NCBI GenBank assembly: GCA_005884925.1
Contig: VAYU01000069.1
Location: 1-42,034, forward strand
DNA length: 42,034 nt
From: Actinomycetota bacterium
GTDB taxonomy: Bacteria; Actinomycetota; UBA4738; HRBIN12
Reading direction: 5' to 3'
Below are positions 17,792 through 25,359 of this stretch, piece after piece (the stretch's first letter is position 1; every line of letters begins with the position of its first letter). Made by a program: the position numbers and the translations under genes. Under the pieces are notes generated by a model. The model was not told the DNA's origin. It did not search any database and saw only the letters and a list, made by a program, of their open reading frames with translations.

Positions 17792-18106
17792 ATGACGAAG
17801 TACCTGCTGCTCTACAGCGGTGGCAGCATGCCCGAGACGGAGGCCGAGCAGGCCACCGTGATGAAGGCGTGGGACTCCTGGTTCCATGAGCTCGGCTCGG
17901 CGATCGCCGACGGCGGGAACCCGTTCACGCAAGCCACCAAGAGCATCTCGAGCGACGGCGCGGTCGGCGACAAGGCGCCCGCGGCGAGCGGCTACTCGAT
18001 CTTGGAGGCGGACTCGCTCGACGCCGCGGTGGGCCTCGCGAAGGGCTGCCCGGTCCTGCAGGGCGGCGCCTCGATCTCGGTCTACGAGACGTTCGAGGTC
18101 ATGTAG
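17792..18106 (+). CDS. YCII/DGPF-domain protein
   Basis: A 104-residue protein of the YCII-related ferredoxin-like fold: MTKYLLLYSGG at the start, WDSWFHELGSAIADGG in the middle, then GYSILEADSLDAAVGLAKGCPVL and a closing strand with SVYETFEVM. YCII-like proteins occur as small enzymes or beside ECF sigma factors; no sigma factor is seen here. The ATG at 17792 has a strong GGGGGAAGGAG just upstream. A 109-base gap separates it from the aldo/keto reductase, so it may have its own promoter. A hairpin follows the stop. Confidence 0.85.
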   Translation: MTKYLLLYSGGSMPETEAEQATVMKAWDSWFHELGSAIADGGNPFTQATKSISSDGAVGDKAPAASGYSILEADSLDAAVGLAKGCPVLQGGASISVYETFEVM

Positions 18107-18115
18107 GGACCGTGC

Positions 18116-18143
18116 GGTGGGCCCTCCTCGCGGAGGGCCCACC
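18116..18143. terminator. Bidirectional hairpin terminator
   Basis: GGTGGGCCCTCC, the loop TCGC and the exact complement form a 12-base-pair stem between the convergent YCII-like and dipeptidase genes. No U-tract is present. Confidence 0.7.
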
Positions 18144-18151
18144 CTACGCCC

Positions 18152-19321
18152 TCACGCGTCCAGCTGTTCGATCGTGGCGGTGGAGGGCGGCCGTTCCGTC
18201 CGTAGCCGCGAGCCGACCCGCTCGGCCTCGCGCATCACGCGGAGCACGCTGCGGCCGGCGACCTTCCCCAGATCCTCGTCCGAGTAGCCGCGGTCCCGGA
18301 GTTCCTCGAAGAGCGCGGGGTAGCGAGAGACATCCTCGAGCCCGTCCGGGACGGCCTCCACGCCGTCGAAATCGCTCCCGACGCCGGTCGCGCCGATCCC
18401 GGCGACCTCGCGGATGTGGTCGATGTGGTCGGCGACGTCGGACAGGGACGACGGCGGGGCGGGCTGCGATGCGAACCACGCGTCCATCGCCTTGCTCACC
18501 GCCTCGCGGTCGTCGGGGAACTCCTCCCGGAGGCGGCGCAACTCGTCCCACCCGGCGGCGTTCGCCTCGGCGCCCTCAGGGGTGAGGAACCACGGAACGA
18601 ACGTCGCCTGGATCACCGCACCCGAGCGTCCGGCGAGCTCGAGGACGTCGTCGGGGACGTTCCTCGGCACGTCGCAGAGGGATCGCGCGTTCGAGTGCGA
18701 GAACACGACCGGGGCATCGGAGACCGCGATCGCCGAGCGCATCGTGTCGTCCGAGGTGTGGGAGAGATCGACGAGCATGCCGCACCGGTTCAGCTCCCGG
18801 ATCACCTCTTCCCCGAAGCGCGTCAGCCCGCCGTGGGTCAGTTCGCCGGTCGCCGAATCCGCCCAAGCAGTGTCGTCGTTGTGCGTGAGGGTCAGGTAGC
18901 CCGCGCCGAACGAGGCCAGGATCCTCAACGTGCCGAGCGAGCTGCCGATCGCATGGCCGCCCTCCACGCCGAGCATCGACGCGATCTTCCCGGCCGCCGC
19001 GACGCGCTCGACGTCACCGGAGGTGCGCGCGAGCTCGAGCCGCTCCGGGTTCCTGCGGATCAACTCGAAGAGCGCATCGATCTGCTCGAACGTCTGCGTG
19101 ACCGCCTGGTCGGCAGGGAGGTCCGACGGGACGAACACGGACCAGAACTGTCCGCCCACCGCGCCGGCCTCCAGACGCGGGAGGTCGGTGTGCAGCTGCG
19201 GGCAGGGTCCGGCGGGATCGAGCACGTCGCCCTTCGCACGGGCCTCCCGGAGTGCCCACAGGAGGTCGTTGTGCCCGTCGATCAACGGGGCCTGGCGAAG
19301 GAGATCCGGAACCGCCCCCAT
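18152..19321 (-). CDS. Membrane dipeptidase (peptidase family M19)
   Basis: A zinc dipeptidase of the renal-dipeptidase family, 389 residues, no signal peptide. Metal ligands are visible: His17 and Asp19 in DGHNDLLW, the bridging Glu in GVEGGHAIG, a His in VDLSHTSDDT, another in FSHSNAR, and the catalytic-site Asp in GVGSDFDG. It hydrolyses dipeptides, often with a D-residue, and relatives act in peptide catabolism. ATG 19321 is chosen; ATG 19342 is in frame and equally possible, and neither has a ribosome binding site. CATACT lies 9 bases before 19321. A 17-base palindrome at 19399-19415 is upstream. The rest of 19322-19552 holds no gene I can support. Confidence 0.92.
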   Translation of the reverse strand: MGAVPDLLRQAPLIDGHNDLLWALREARAKGDVLDPAGPCPQLHTDLPRLEAGAVGGQFWSVFVPSDLPADQAVTQTFEQIDALFELIRRNPERLELARTSGDVERVAAAGKIASMLGVEGGHAIGSSLGTLRILASFGAGYLTLTHNDDTAWADSATGELTHGGLTRFGEEVIRELNRCGMLVDLSHTSDDTMRSAIAVSDAPVVFSHSNARSLCDVPRNVPDDVLELAGRSGAVIQATFVPWFLTPEGAEANAAGWDELRRLREEFPDDREAVSKAMDAWFASQPAPPSSLSDVADHIDHIREVAGIGATGVGSDFDGVEAVPDGLEDVSRYPALFEELRDRGYSDEDLGKVAGRSVLRVMREAERVGSRLRTERPPSTATIEQLDA

Positions 19322-19398
19322 GCGTTCGGCAGTATGCGGCATCGCGCGTGCCGGTTGGAACGGGAAGAGGGGGCGGAGACGCGAACGGCGGCACCCGA

Positions 19399-19415
19399 TG
19401 ACCTGGCGCAGGTCA
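19399..19415. promoter_or_regulatory. Perfect 17-base palindrome, operator candidate
   Basis: TGACCTG-GCG-CAGGTCA has 7-base arms and a 3-base centre. It lies between the divergent dipeptidase and GNAT genes, 78 bases before the dipeptidase start, where a dimeric repressor or activator could bind. No regulator gene is adjacent. Confidence 0.45.
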
Positions 19416-19537
19416 CACGAGGAACGCTGGTCTCCCGGGCGCTGCCGAACTGGAAGATGGTCTCCGCCCCCGGGTGGAGGGTGCGGCAGTGACACGGCGC
19501 CGTCAAGTCCGCTGGTGGCCGGGGACGATCCGCCGGG

Positions 19538-19543
19538 TAGCCT
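19538..19543 (+). promoter_or_regulatory. -10 element of the GNAT gene
   Basis: TAGCCT ends 9 bases before ATG 19553 with no ribosome binding site between, fitting a leaderless start. Confidence 0.42.
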
Positions 19544-19552
19544 TCCCCTTCG

Positions 19553-20095
19553 ATGCGCGCGGACGACGGGTTCGACACGCTCCTCACCGAACGGCTCTTG
19601 CTCCGACGTTCCCACGTGGAGGACGCCGACACGATCTCGGCGTACCGCAGCGACCCCGACGTCCACCGCCAGCAAGGGTGGGATCGCACCGACCCGGACG
19701 GTGTCCGCGCGGAGATCGAGGAGATGGCTGCCCGCGAACCGGGGGAACCGGGAGGGTGGGTCCAGTTCTCGGTCGAAGAGCGGGCGAGCGGCCTGCTCGT
19801 GGGCGACGTCGGGCTCAGCCCGGCGGACGGCGAGCTCGGCGTGATCAAGGTCGGTTACACGATCGCCCCGGCCTATCAGGGACTCGGGTACGCCACCGAG
19901 GCGGTCCGCGCGTTGATCGACTATTCATTCGGAACGCTGGAGGCCGACGTGGTGCGTGCGTACGCCGACGCCGAGAACACGCCCTCGATCCGCGTGATGG
20001 AGAAGACCGGGATGCGCCTGATGGAGCGGTTCTCGGGCCGCGATGGCGGCGAGGTCTGGTTCGGCGTGCGCTACGAGGTTACGTCCACCGGTTGA
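19553..20095 (+). CDS. GNAT-family N-acetyltransferase (RimJ/RimL-like)
   Basis: A 180-residue cytosolic acetyltransferase using acetyl-CoA. It opens with LLTERLLLRRSHVEDADTI, the pattern of RimJ/RimL-type enzymes that acetylate N-terminal residues or antibiotics. The pyrophosphate-binding motif A is YQGLGYATEAV (Q.GLGYA), followed by the typical ENTPSIRVMEKTGMR. The acceptor is unknown. It is convergent with the acyl-CoA synthetase gene, with 14 bases between stops. Confidence 0.88.
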   Translation: MRADDGFDTLLTERLLLRRSHVEDADTISAYRSDPDVHRQQGWDRTDPDGVRAEIEEMAAREPGEPGGWVQFSVEERASGLLVGDVGLSPADGELGVIKVGYTIAPAYQGLGYATEAVRALIDYSFGTLEADVVRAYADAENTPSIRVMEKTGMRLMERFSGRDGGEVWFGVRYEVTSTG

Positions 20096-20109
20096 GTTCT
20101 ATCCGACCG

Positions 20110-22224
20110 CTACGCGCGGCGTGGGACGACGAGGGCATCGACGGCGACACAGCCGATCGGCGAAACGATCACCGGGTTGACGTCGATCGCGTCAACGAGA
20201 TCGCCGAGGTCTTCCGCGAGCACGCTCATGCGGGAGACGGCGTGCGCGAGCGCGGCGACGTCGGACGGCGCCGCGCCGCGCACGCCGTCGAGGATGGGTC
20301 GGATCTTCAGGCGATCGATCAGCCGGAGCGCCGCCGCGTCGTCGAGCGGGGGGAGGCCGAGCGCGCGGTCGTGGAGCACCTCCACGAGGACCCCGCCGGC
20401 GGCGACCAGGACGAGCGGGCCGAACGTGGCGTCGCGCACGATCCCGATATGCATCTCGACACCCGGAGACGCCATGGCGGCGACGGTGACCGCGGGCCCG
20501 AGTCGGGCGGCCAGGTCTTCGTACGCGAGAGAGAGCTCAGCGACGCCCGTGATCCCCAGTCGCACCCCGTCGGCGTCGCTCTTGTGCGCGACACCCGGCG
20601 ATGCCGTCTTGAGCGCGACCGGATAGCCGAGGTCCTCGGCAGCTTCGGTGGCAGCAGTTGCGCTGACGGCGCTCCGGACAGCCACCGTCGGAACGCCGTA
20701 GTCGGCAAGCAACCGAAGCCCCTCGAGCTCCTCGAGGGGAGCCGGCATGCCGAGCCGGGATCGCCAGGACGAACGCACGCCGTCTGGGACCGAACGCGGT
20801 CGGGTGGCGATCGGTCTCCCGCGCCAGGTCGCATCGTCCAGCAGATGCTTGAGCGACCGGAGCCCCGATGTCGTCCCTTCCAGGACCGGGATCCCCTCCT
20901 CGCGGAGCATCCGGGCCTCGCCCCGATCGACCGCCGCCGAGAGGTTCGACAGGACGCAGAACGGCTTCGTGGTCGAGGCCCACACGTCGCGAGCGATCTG
21001 GAGGTACCCCTCGTCGTACGGTTCGCCCTGGCGCGTCAGGTCCACGACGAAGGCCATCGCGGCGACGTCGTCATCGTCGTGGAACGCAGCGAAGGACTCC
21101 CGGAAGATCCGGTCGGCGTCGATCCCCGTCCCCCAGGCGTCGAGCGGGTTCGCCGCCTCGAGCCCGGGATCCAAGGTGGCGGCGATCCGTCCGAGCGTCG
21201 CGTCCGAGACGCTCGCGATCGGAAGATCCAGGTCGGTCGCCAGGTCGACGAAGAGCGCGCGCTCGCCGCCGCTGTCGTGGATGCTCGCGATCCCCCGGCC
21301 GCTGCGGACGCGGCGCGGCGAGGAGAACAGCTCGATCGCGTCGACCATCTCCTCGAGCGATCGGACCTCGTGGACGCCGTAGGCGTCGAAGACCGCCTCG
21401 TACGCGCCATGCTCGCCGGCGAGCGCGCCGGAGTGCGCGGTCACCATCGCCTTCGAGGCGTCGGTCCGACCGACCGTGAGCGCCAGCACCGGGACGTCGC
21501 GTTCGGCGGCGCGCGCGAGCCCCGCCCTGAAGCCGTCGGGGTTCCGAACGGTCTCTAGCAGGAGGGCGACCACCCGGGTGGATTCCCGCTCCAACGCGAA
21601 CCGCAGGTACTCGTCCATGGAGGTGACGACCTCGCGGCCGCTCGAGACGAGGAGGTCGAACCCGATCCCCCGGTCGTTGAAGGCGAGCGCAGCGAAGGCC
21701 GAGCCGCTGTGGGAGAGGAAGGTCACCGGTCCGGACCGCAGGTCGTCCGGCGTCGCGAACCCGGTCGCCCGGAGCCTGCCGGGGACGTTCACGAACCCCA
21801 TGCCGTTGCCGCCGCACACGGCCATGCCGTGTGCGGCGGCGATCGCCGCGACCCGCTCGGCGAGGGACGGCCCGTCCGACGGTTCCTCGTAGAGCGACGA
21901 GAACGTGACGACGCTGCGGGCCCCCAGCTGGGCGGCGTCGGCCATCGCCGACTCGATCCGCGCGTTCGCCACGCCGAGGATCGCCAGGTCGACCGGCTCG
22001 GGGACCTCGAGCACGGACGGGTAGCACCGGTAGCCGTCGACCTCGTCGTACCCGGGGTTCACGGGGTAGACCGCGCCGTCGAACCCGCCCCGCCGGAGCT
22101 CCGCCATCATCTGCCGGCCGAGCGAGCCCGTCTTCACGGACGCGCCGACCACCGCCACCGAACGAGCCTCGAGCATCCGCTCGAGGCTCGTCCGCGGGTC
22201 GCGCTCGCCGGGTCCGGGGCTCAC
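20110..22224 (-). CDS. ADP-forming acyl-CoA synthetase (fused alpha and beta parts)
   Basis: A 704-residue fused enzyme of the NDP-forming acyl-CoA ligase family, which interconverts acyl-CoA + ADP + Pi with acid + CoA + ATP. Residues about 15-110 are the CoA-binding Rossmann domain (SVAVVGASVKTGSLG). The phosphorylated His of the family is expected in AHSGALAG (His264). The C-terminal 220 residues are an ATP-grasp domain (YPVALKTASPGVAHKSDADGV, VLVAAGG, DVNPV). GTG 22224-22222 overlaps the upstream stop codon in a GTGA junction and fixes the start better than an in-frame start 16 codons upstream. It is coupled to a PYROXD2-like flavoprotein. Related deacetylase- or acyltransferase-fused proteins differ in lacking this domain order. 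Confidence 0.9.
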   Translation of the reverse strand: MSPGPGERDPRTSLERMLEARSVAVVGASVKTGSLGRQMMAELRRGGFDGAVYPVNPGYDEVDGYRCYPSVLEVPEPVDLAILGVANARIESAMADAAQLGARSVVTFSSLYEEPSDGPSLAERVAAIAAAHGMAVCGGNGMGFVNVPGRLRATGFATPDDLRSGPVTFLSHSGSAFAALAFNDRGIGFDLLVSSGREVVTSMDEYLRFALERESTRVVALLLETVRNPDGFRAGLARAAERDVPVLALTVGRTDASKAMVTAHSGALAGEHGAYEAVFDAYGVHEVRSLEEMVDAIELFSSPRRVRSGRGIASIHDSGGERALFVDLATDLDLPIASVSDATLGRIAATLDPGLEAANPLDAWGTGIDADRIFRESFAAFHDDDDVAAMAFVVDLTRQGEPYDEGYLQIARDVWASTTKPFCVLSNLSAAVDRGEARMLREEGIPVLEGTTSGLRSLKHLLDDATWRGRPIATRPRSVPDGVRSSWRSRLGMPAPLEELEGLRLLADYGVPTVAVRSAVSATAATEAAEDLGYPVALKTASPGVAHKSDADGVRLGITGVAELSLAYEDLAARLGPAVTVAAMASPGVEMHIGIVRDATFGPLVLVAAGGVLVEVLHDRALGLPPLDDAAALRLIDRLKIRPILDGVRGAAPSDVAALAHAVSRMSVLAEDLGDLVDAIDVNPVIVSPIGCVAVDALVVPRRA

Positions 22225-23840
22225 TTCGAGCGGACGGCGCGGTCCTTCTTCGCTTGGCGGTAGGCCTGCCAACCGGGGATGCCGTTCACGCCGCCGCCGG
22301 CATGGGTCGCGCTCGAGCCGTGGTAGAGGCCCTTCAACGGGGTGCGGTAGTCGCCGTAGCCGGGCGCCGGCCGCATGTGGAAGAGCTGGTCGGCCGAGAG
22401 CTCCCCGTGGAAGATGTTCCCGCCGATCAGCCCGAGCTCCTGCTCCATGTCGTACGGCCCGATCACCTGGTAGTCGATGATCGAGTCCTTGAAGTTCGGC
22501 GCGAGCTCGTCGTAGAGGTCGAAGATCCGTTTCGCGTACGCGTCCAGCTCGTCCCGATGGGGCTCCTTCACCCAGTCATCGGGGACCCACTGCGTGAACA
22601 TCGAGAACACGTGCGTCCCCTCGGGCGCGAGCTTTCGGTCGAGCGTCGTCGGGATCGTCCCGTCGACGAACGGTGCCACCGACGGTTTCCGCGACAGGTG
22701 CGCGTCTTGGAACGCCTGCTCCGCGTAGTCCGACGAGAAGCACAGCTCGACCGAACCGGTATGGAGATCCTGGAGCTCCTTGCCCGGCTGCGCCTTGAAG
22801 TCCGGGAGCTCGCTGATCGCGACGTTGATCTTGACGACGCCGCTGCGCGTCTTCCAGCGCTCGATGTCCCACACGAAATCGGGGGGCAGCTCGTGCCGGT
22901 CGATCAGATCCAGGAACGCGATCTGTGGGTGGATGCAGCTGACGAGGGCTGGCGCGCGGAGCTCCTGGCCGTCGTCGAGGACGACACCGACGGCGCGGCC
23001 GTTGCGGACGACGATCTTCTTGACGCGGGCATCCGTGCGGATCTCGCAGCCGAACGCCTCGGCGGCCGCGCGGATCGAGCTGCTGACGCCGCCCATCCCG
23101 CCCTGCTGGAACCCCCACGAACCGAGGTGCCCGTCGCCGACGTCGCCGATCGAGTGATGCAACATCACGTAGGCCGTGCCCGGCTCGTCCGGCCCGGCCC
23201 ATGTCCCGATCACGCCGTTCACCGTGAGCATGCCCTTGACCGCGTCGGATTCGAACCAGTCGTTGAGCAGGTCGCTGACGCTCATCGTGAACAGCCGCGT
23301 GACGTCTCCGACACCCCGCTCGCCGAGCTTGCGCATCTTCCACGCGGCCTGGACCGTCGACAGCAGGTCCATCGGATGCATCGACCCGACGTGCGGCGGG
23401 ACACTCAGCATCAGCGGACCGAGCACGTCGGCCACGCCCTTGAGCCATGCCTCCCACTTCGGCATGGTGTCCGCGTCCCGCTTCGAGAACTCGGCGATCG
23501 AGTCGTAGGACTTCTGCGAATCGTCCGGGTAGACGGTGACCGCGCGACCGTCCGGGTAGGCCTGGAAGTAGGGACCGAACGGGGTCACGTCGTAACCGAA
23601 CTCCTTCAGCCGGAGCTCCCGGATGATCGTGGGGGGCATCAGCGACATGACGTAGGAGTAGGTGGTGACGTTGATCTCGGGGTGATCCGCGAACGGGGCG
23701 CTCGTGTCAGCGGCGCCGCCGGTCTTGTTCCGTGCCTCCAGGACGACCGTGCGGAGACCGTCGCGGGCGAAGTACGCACCGCTCACGAGTCCGTTGTGGC
23801 CACCCCCGATGATGATCGCGTCGTAGCCGCTGGCTGCCAT
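22221..23840 (-). CDS. PYROXD2/phytoene-desaturase-like FAD oxidoreductase (copy B)
   Basis: A 539-residue flavoprotein, clearly paralogous to copy A. GGGHNG is at 12-17, followed by VVLEARNKTGGAADT. Shared blocks are RLFTMSVSDLLNDWFE, GTWAGPDEPGTAYV, QQGGMGGVSSSI and, at the end, YGDYRTPLKGLYHGSSATH and GGGVNGIPGW. The substrate is unknown; members are usually annotated as phytoene dehydrogenase-like. The ATG at 23840 has GGAAGGA about 11 bases upstream. It is the first gene of an operon with the ADP-forming acyl-CoA synthetase and is divergent from a TetR regulator, with an operator-like site over its -35. This suggests induction by the substrate or by its acyl-CoA product. Confidence 0.87.
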   Translation of the reverse strand: MAASGYDAIIIGGGHNGLVSGAYFARDGLRTVVLEARNKTGGAADTSAPFADHPEINVTTYSYVMSLMPPTIIRELRLKEFGYDVTPFGPYFQAYPDGRAVTVYPDDSQKSYDSIAEFSKRDADTMPKWEAWLKGVADVLGPLMLSVPPHVGSMHPMDLLSTVQAAWKMRKLGERGVGDVTRLFTMSVSDLLNDWFESDAVKGMLTVNGVIGTWAGPDEPGTAYVMLHHSIGDVGDGHLGSWGFQQGGMGGVSSSIRAAAEAFGCEIRTDARVKKIVVRNGRAVGVVLDDGQELRAPALVSCIHPQIAFLDLIDRHELPPDFVWDIERWKTRSGVVKINVAISELPDFKAQPGKELQDLHTGSVELCFSSDYAEQAFQDAHLSRKPSVAPFVDGTIPTTLDRKLAPEGTHVFSMFTQWVPDDWVKEPHRDELDAYAKRIFDLYDELAPNFKDSIIDYQVIGPYDMEQELGLIGGNIFHGELSADQLFHMRPAPGYGDYRTPLKGLYHGSSATHAGGGVNGIPGWQAYRQAKKDRAVRSK

Positions 23841-23884
23841 CGCGCGCGCCCGTTCCTTCCCCGACGGTTCGCCGGGACCCGCGT

Positions 23885-23914
23885 ATCATGCCTCTCGTTT
23901 GAACCGTCAGTCAA
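23885..23914 (-). promoter_or_regulatory. Promoter of the flavoprotein-acyl-CoA synthetase operon
   Basis: On the minus strand TTGACT (23914-23909), an 18-base spacer and CATGAT (23890-23885), 45 bases before the start codon. The -35 overlaps an operator-like sequence. Confidence 0.5.
23900..23913. promoter_or_regulatory. TetR operator candidate 1
   Basis: TGAACCGTCAGTCA matches the second site (23970-23983) at 10 of 14 positions and covers the -35 of the flavoprotein promoter. The dyad symmetry of this copy is weak. Confidence 0.4.
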
Positions 23915-23937
23915 CCTGATCGTCTGGCTCGGCAGGA

Positions 23938-23965
23938 TTGACGCCGCAGGTCAGGGCCCTACACT
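23938..23965 (+). promoter_or_regulatory. Promoter of the TetR gene
   Basis: TTGACG (23938-23943), a 16-base spacer and TACACT (23960-23965), 69 bases before the tetR start. Transcription would begin inside or next to the operator-like dyad. Confidence 0.5.
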
Positions 23966-23969
23966 GAGC

Positions 23970-23983
23970 TGAACGCTCGCTCA
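23970..23983. promoter_or_regulatory. TetR operator candidate 2
   Basis: TGAACGCTCGCTCA is an imperfect dyad (TGA.CG..CG.TCA) at the expected transcription start of tetR, and has the form of typical TetR-family operators. It suggests autorepression. Confidence 0.5.
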
Positions 23984-24034
23984 GGGACCCCGGCGTCGAG
24001 GTGCCGGGTCTGTTCCACGTTCAAAGGGAGATCG

Positions 24035-24664
24035 ATGAGCACGAGGGCCCGGACGAAGCCGCAGCGGGATCGCCACCAGGAGATCGTGGAGGCCGCCGCG
24101 CAGGTGATCACCGACCGCGGCCTCGCCGAGACGCGGATCCAGGACATCGCGGACCGCTGTGGGGTGTCGCCCGGTCTGATCCTGTACTACTTCGGATCGA
24201 AGGACCGGCTCCTCGTCGAGGCGCTCACCTACGCCAACGACCAGTCGTATCTCCGGACGTCACGGGAGCTCCGGAAGCTGCCCGCCGCCAGCCAACGGAT
24301 GGATCGCCTGATCGAGCTTTCCGTGCCCGGGCTGCTCCCCGAGTACTCCTTGCTGGACGAGTGGGCGCTGTGGCTGGAGATCTGGGTCCGCGCGCTGCGG
24401 GATCCCGAGATGGCCAAGGAGCGCGAGAACCTGGACCGCCGGTGGGTCCAGTCGATCTCGGAGGTGATCCGGTACGGACGTCAGACGGGTGAGTTCCCGA
24501 GCGACGCGGCCGATGCCGACGACATCGCGATGGAGTTCGGCGCCATGGTCGACGGCCTCGCGATCCAAGTCCTGCTGAACGACACGGTCATGACGCCCTC
24601 CCGCATGCACGACATCTGCCTCGACGTCGCCCGCCGGCTGATCGGTTACGACGGAACCCGCTGA
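24035..24664 (+). CDS. TetR-family transcriptional regulator
   Basis: A 209-residue dimeric repressor. Residues about 14-60 form the TetR helix-turn-helix domain: IVEAAAQVITDRGLAETRIQDIADRCGVSPGLILYYFGSKDRLL in segments, with the GVSPGLILYYFGSK recognition region. The C-terminal ligand and dimer domain resembles the BetI-like group (LDEWALWLEIWVRALRDPEM). AAAGGGAG precedes ATG 24035. It is divergent from the flavoprotein-acyl-CoA synthetase operon, and operator-like sites lie on both promoters, so it probably represses both. BetI relatives respond to choline, but the ligand here is unknown. Confidence 0.92.
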   Translation: MSTRARTKPQRDRHQEIVEAAAQVITDRGLAETRIQDIADRCGVSPGLILYYFGSKDRLLVEALTYANDQSYLRTSRELRKLPAASQRMDRLIELSVPGLLPEYSLLDEWALWLEIWVRALRDPEMAKERENLDRRWVQSISEVIRYGRQTGEFPSDAADADDIAMEFGAMVDGLAIQVLLNDTVMTPSRMHDICLDVARRLIGYDGTR

Positions 24665-24738
24665 GGTTCACCACACCTTCCCGACCGGCTCCCCGCAGAT
24701 CCTCAGCTCCCGGCTGTCTGCTTGCCGCAGACGAAGGG

Positions 24739-24750
24739 AAGGAGGTGATC
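24739..24750 (+). promoter_or_regulatory. Full-length ribosome binding site
   Basis: AAGGAGGTGATC is a 12-base complement of the usual 3' end of bacterial 16S rRNA. It decides the ATG at 24754 as the start of the Ser-rich secreted peptide gene, with AGGAGG 8 bases upstream; the GTG within it is unlikely to be used. Confidence 0.7.
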
Positions 24751-24753
24751 GGG

Positions 24754-24984
24754 ATGATGAAACAGCTCCGAAGGGGCGCCGTCGCCACGGTCCTGGCGTC
24801 GGGTCTGATCGTCGGCGGTCTGGGCGTCACGCACGCGTTCGCCATCACGGGCTCGGCGTCGCCGAGCGCGAAGACGAGCGCGTCATCCAGCGGCGGGACG
24901 TCGAGCGGGAGCTCCAGCTCCTCGACGAACGACAACTGCCCGCACAGCGGATCGAGCAGCAGCACTAGCTCGAGCAGCGCATGA
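24754..24984 (+). CDS. Small Ser-rich secreted peptide
   Basis: A 76-residue precursor. MMKQLRRGAVATVL and a hydrophobic core (ASGLIVGGLGVTHAFA) form a Sec signal peptide that would be cut after AFA, leaving a mature chain of about 46 residues that is mostly Ser, Thr and Gly with a single CPH motif (NDNCPHSG). Ser-rich tails of this kind are often glycosylated or span the cell wall. An exceptionally strong ribosome binding site and a strong terminator suggest high expression. I cannot name a function. ATG 24757 is an alternative start. Confidence 0.7.
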   Translation: MMKQLRRGAVATVLASGLIVGGLGVTHAFAITGSASPSAKTSASSSGGTSSGSSSSSTNDNCPHSGSSSSTSSSSA

Positions 24985-24987
24985 GGT

Positions 24988-25026
24988 GGGTGGGGCGGGT
25001 CGCGCTTCGCGCGACCCGCCCCACCC
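24988..25026. terminator. Long perfect hairpin terminator between convergent genes
   Basis: An 18-base-pair perfect stem (first arm 24988-25005, GGGTGGGGCGGGTCGCGC) with a TTC loop begins 4 bases after the secreted-peptide stop and touches the csaA stop. It can serve both strands. Confidence 0.8.
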
Positions 25027-25359
25027 TCACCCGATCGCCGATCCCGGCTCCACGTCCCGGTCGGGCTGCAGCAGCACCACGCCGTGCTCGGCGCTGTACG
25101 CGCCGAGCACGAGCACCTCGGAAGGGAATCCAGCGATCCGCTTCGGCTCGAACCCCAGCACGCACACCACCTGGCGGCCGAGCAGGTCCTGCCCCGCGTA
25201 GTGGGTCAGCTGCGCACTCGATCGCTTCCTCCCGATCTCCGCGCCGAAGTCGATCGTGAACTTGTAGGCGGGGACGCGGGCCTCGGGGAAGTCCTCGACG
25301 TCGGTGATCACGCCGACCCTGATCCGGAGCCGTTCGAACTCCTCCCGCGTGGCGCTCAT
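25027..25359 (-). CDS. csaA: CsaA-type tRNA-binding-domain protein
   Basis: A 110-residue single OB-fold protein of the tRNA-binding-domain family. CsaA is described as a secretion-related chaperone in Bacillus; relatives resemble the C-terminal domain of methionyl-tRNA synthetase. The hallmark FGAEIGRKRSSAQLTHY, QVVCVLGFEPKRIAGF and SEVLVLGAY are all present, and the length is exactly that of the family. The ATG at 25359 overlaps the amidohydrolase stop in an ATGA junction, so the two are translated together although no functional link is known. Confidence 0.9.
   Translation of the reverse strand: MSATREEFERLRIRVGVITDVEDFPEARVPAYKFTIDFGAEIGRKRSSAQLTHYAGQDLLGRQVVCVLGFEPKRIAGFPSEVLVLGAYSAEHGVVLLQPDRDVEPGSAIG

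Noticed and set aside
15928-17793. A 621-codon open frame antisense to the esterase and aldo/keto reductase genes
   Set aside because: It crosses two well-supported genes, its composition is that of a codon-position shadow and it has no recognisable domain.
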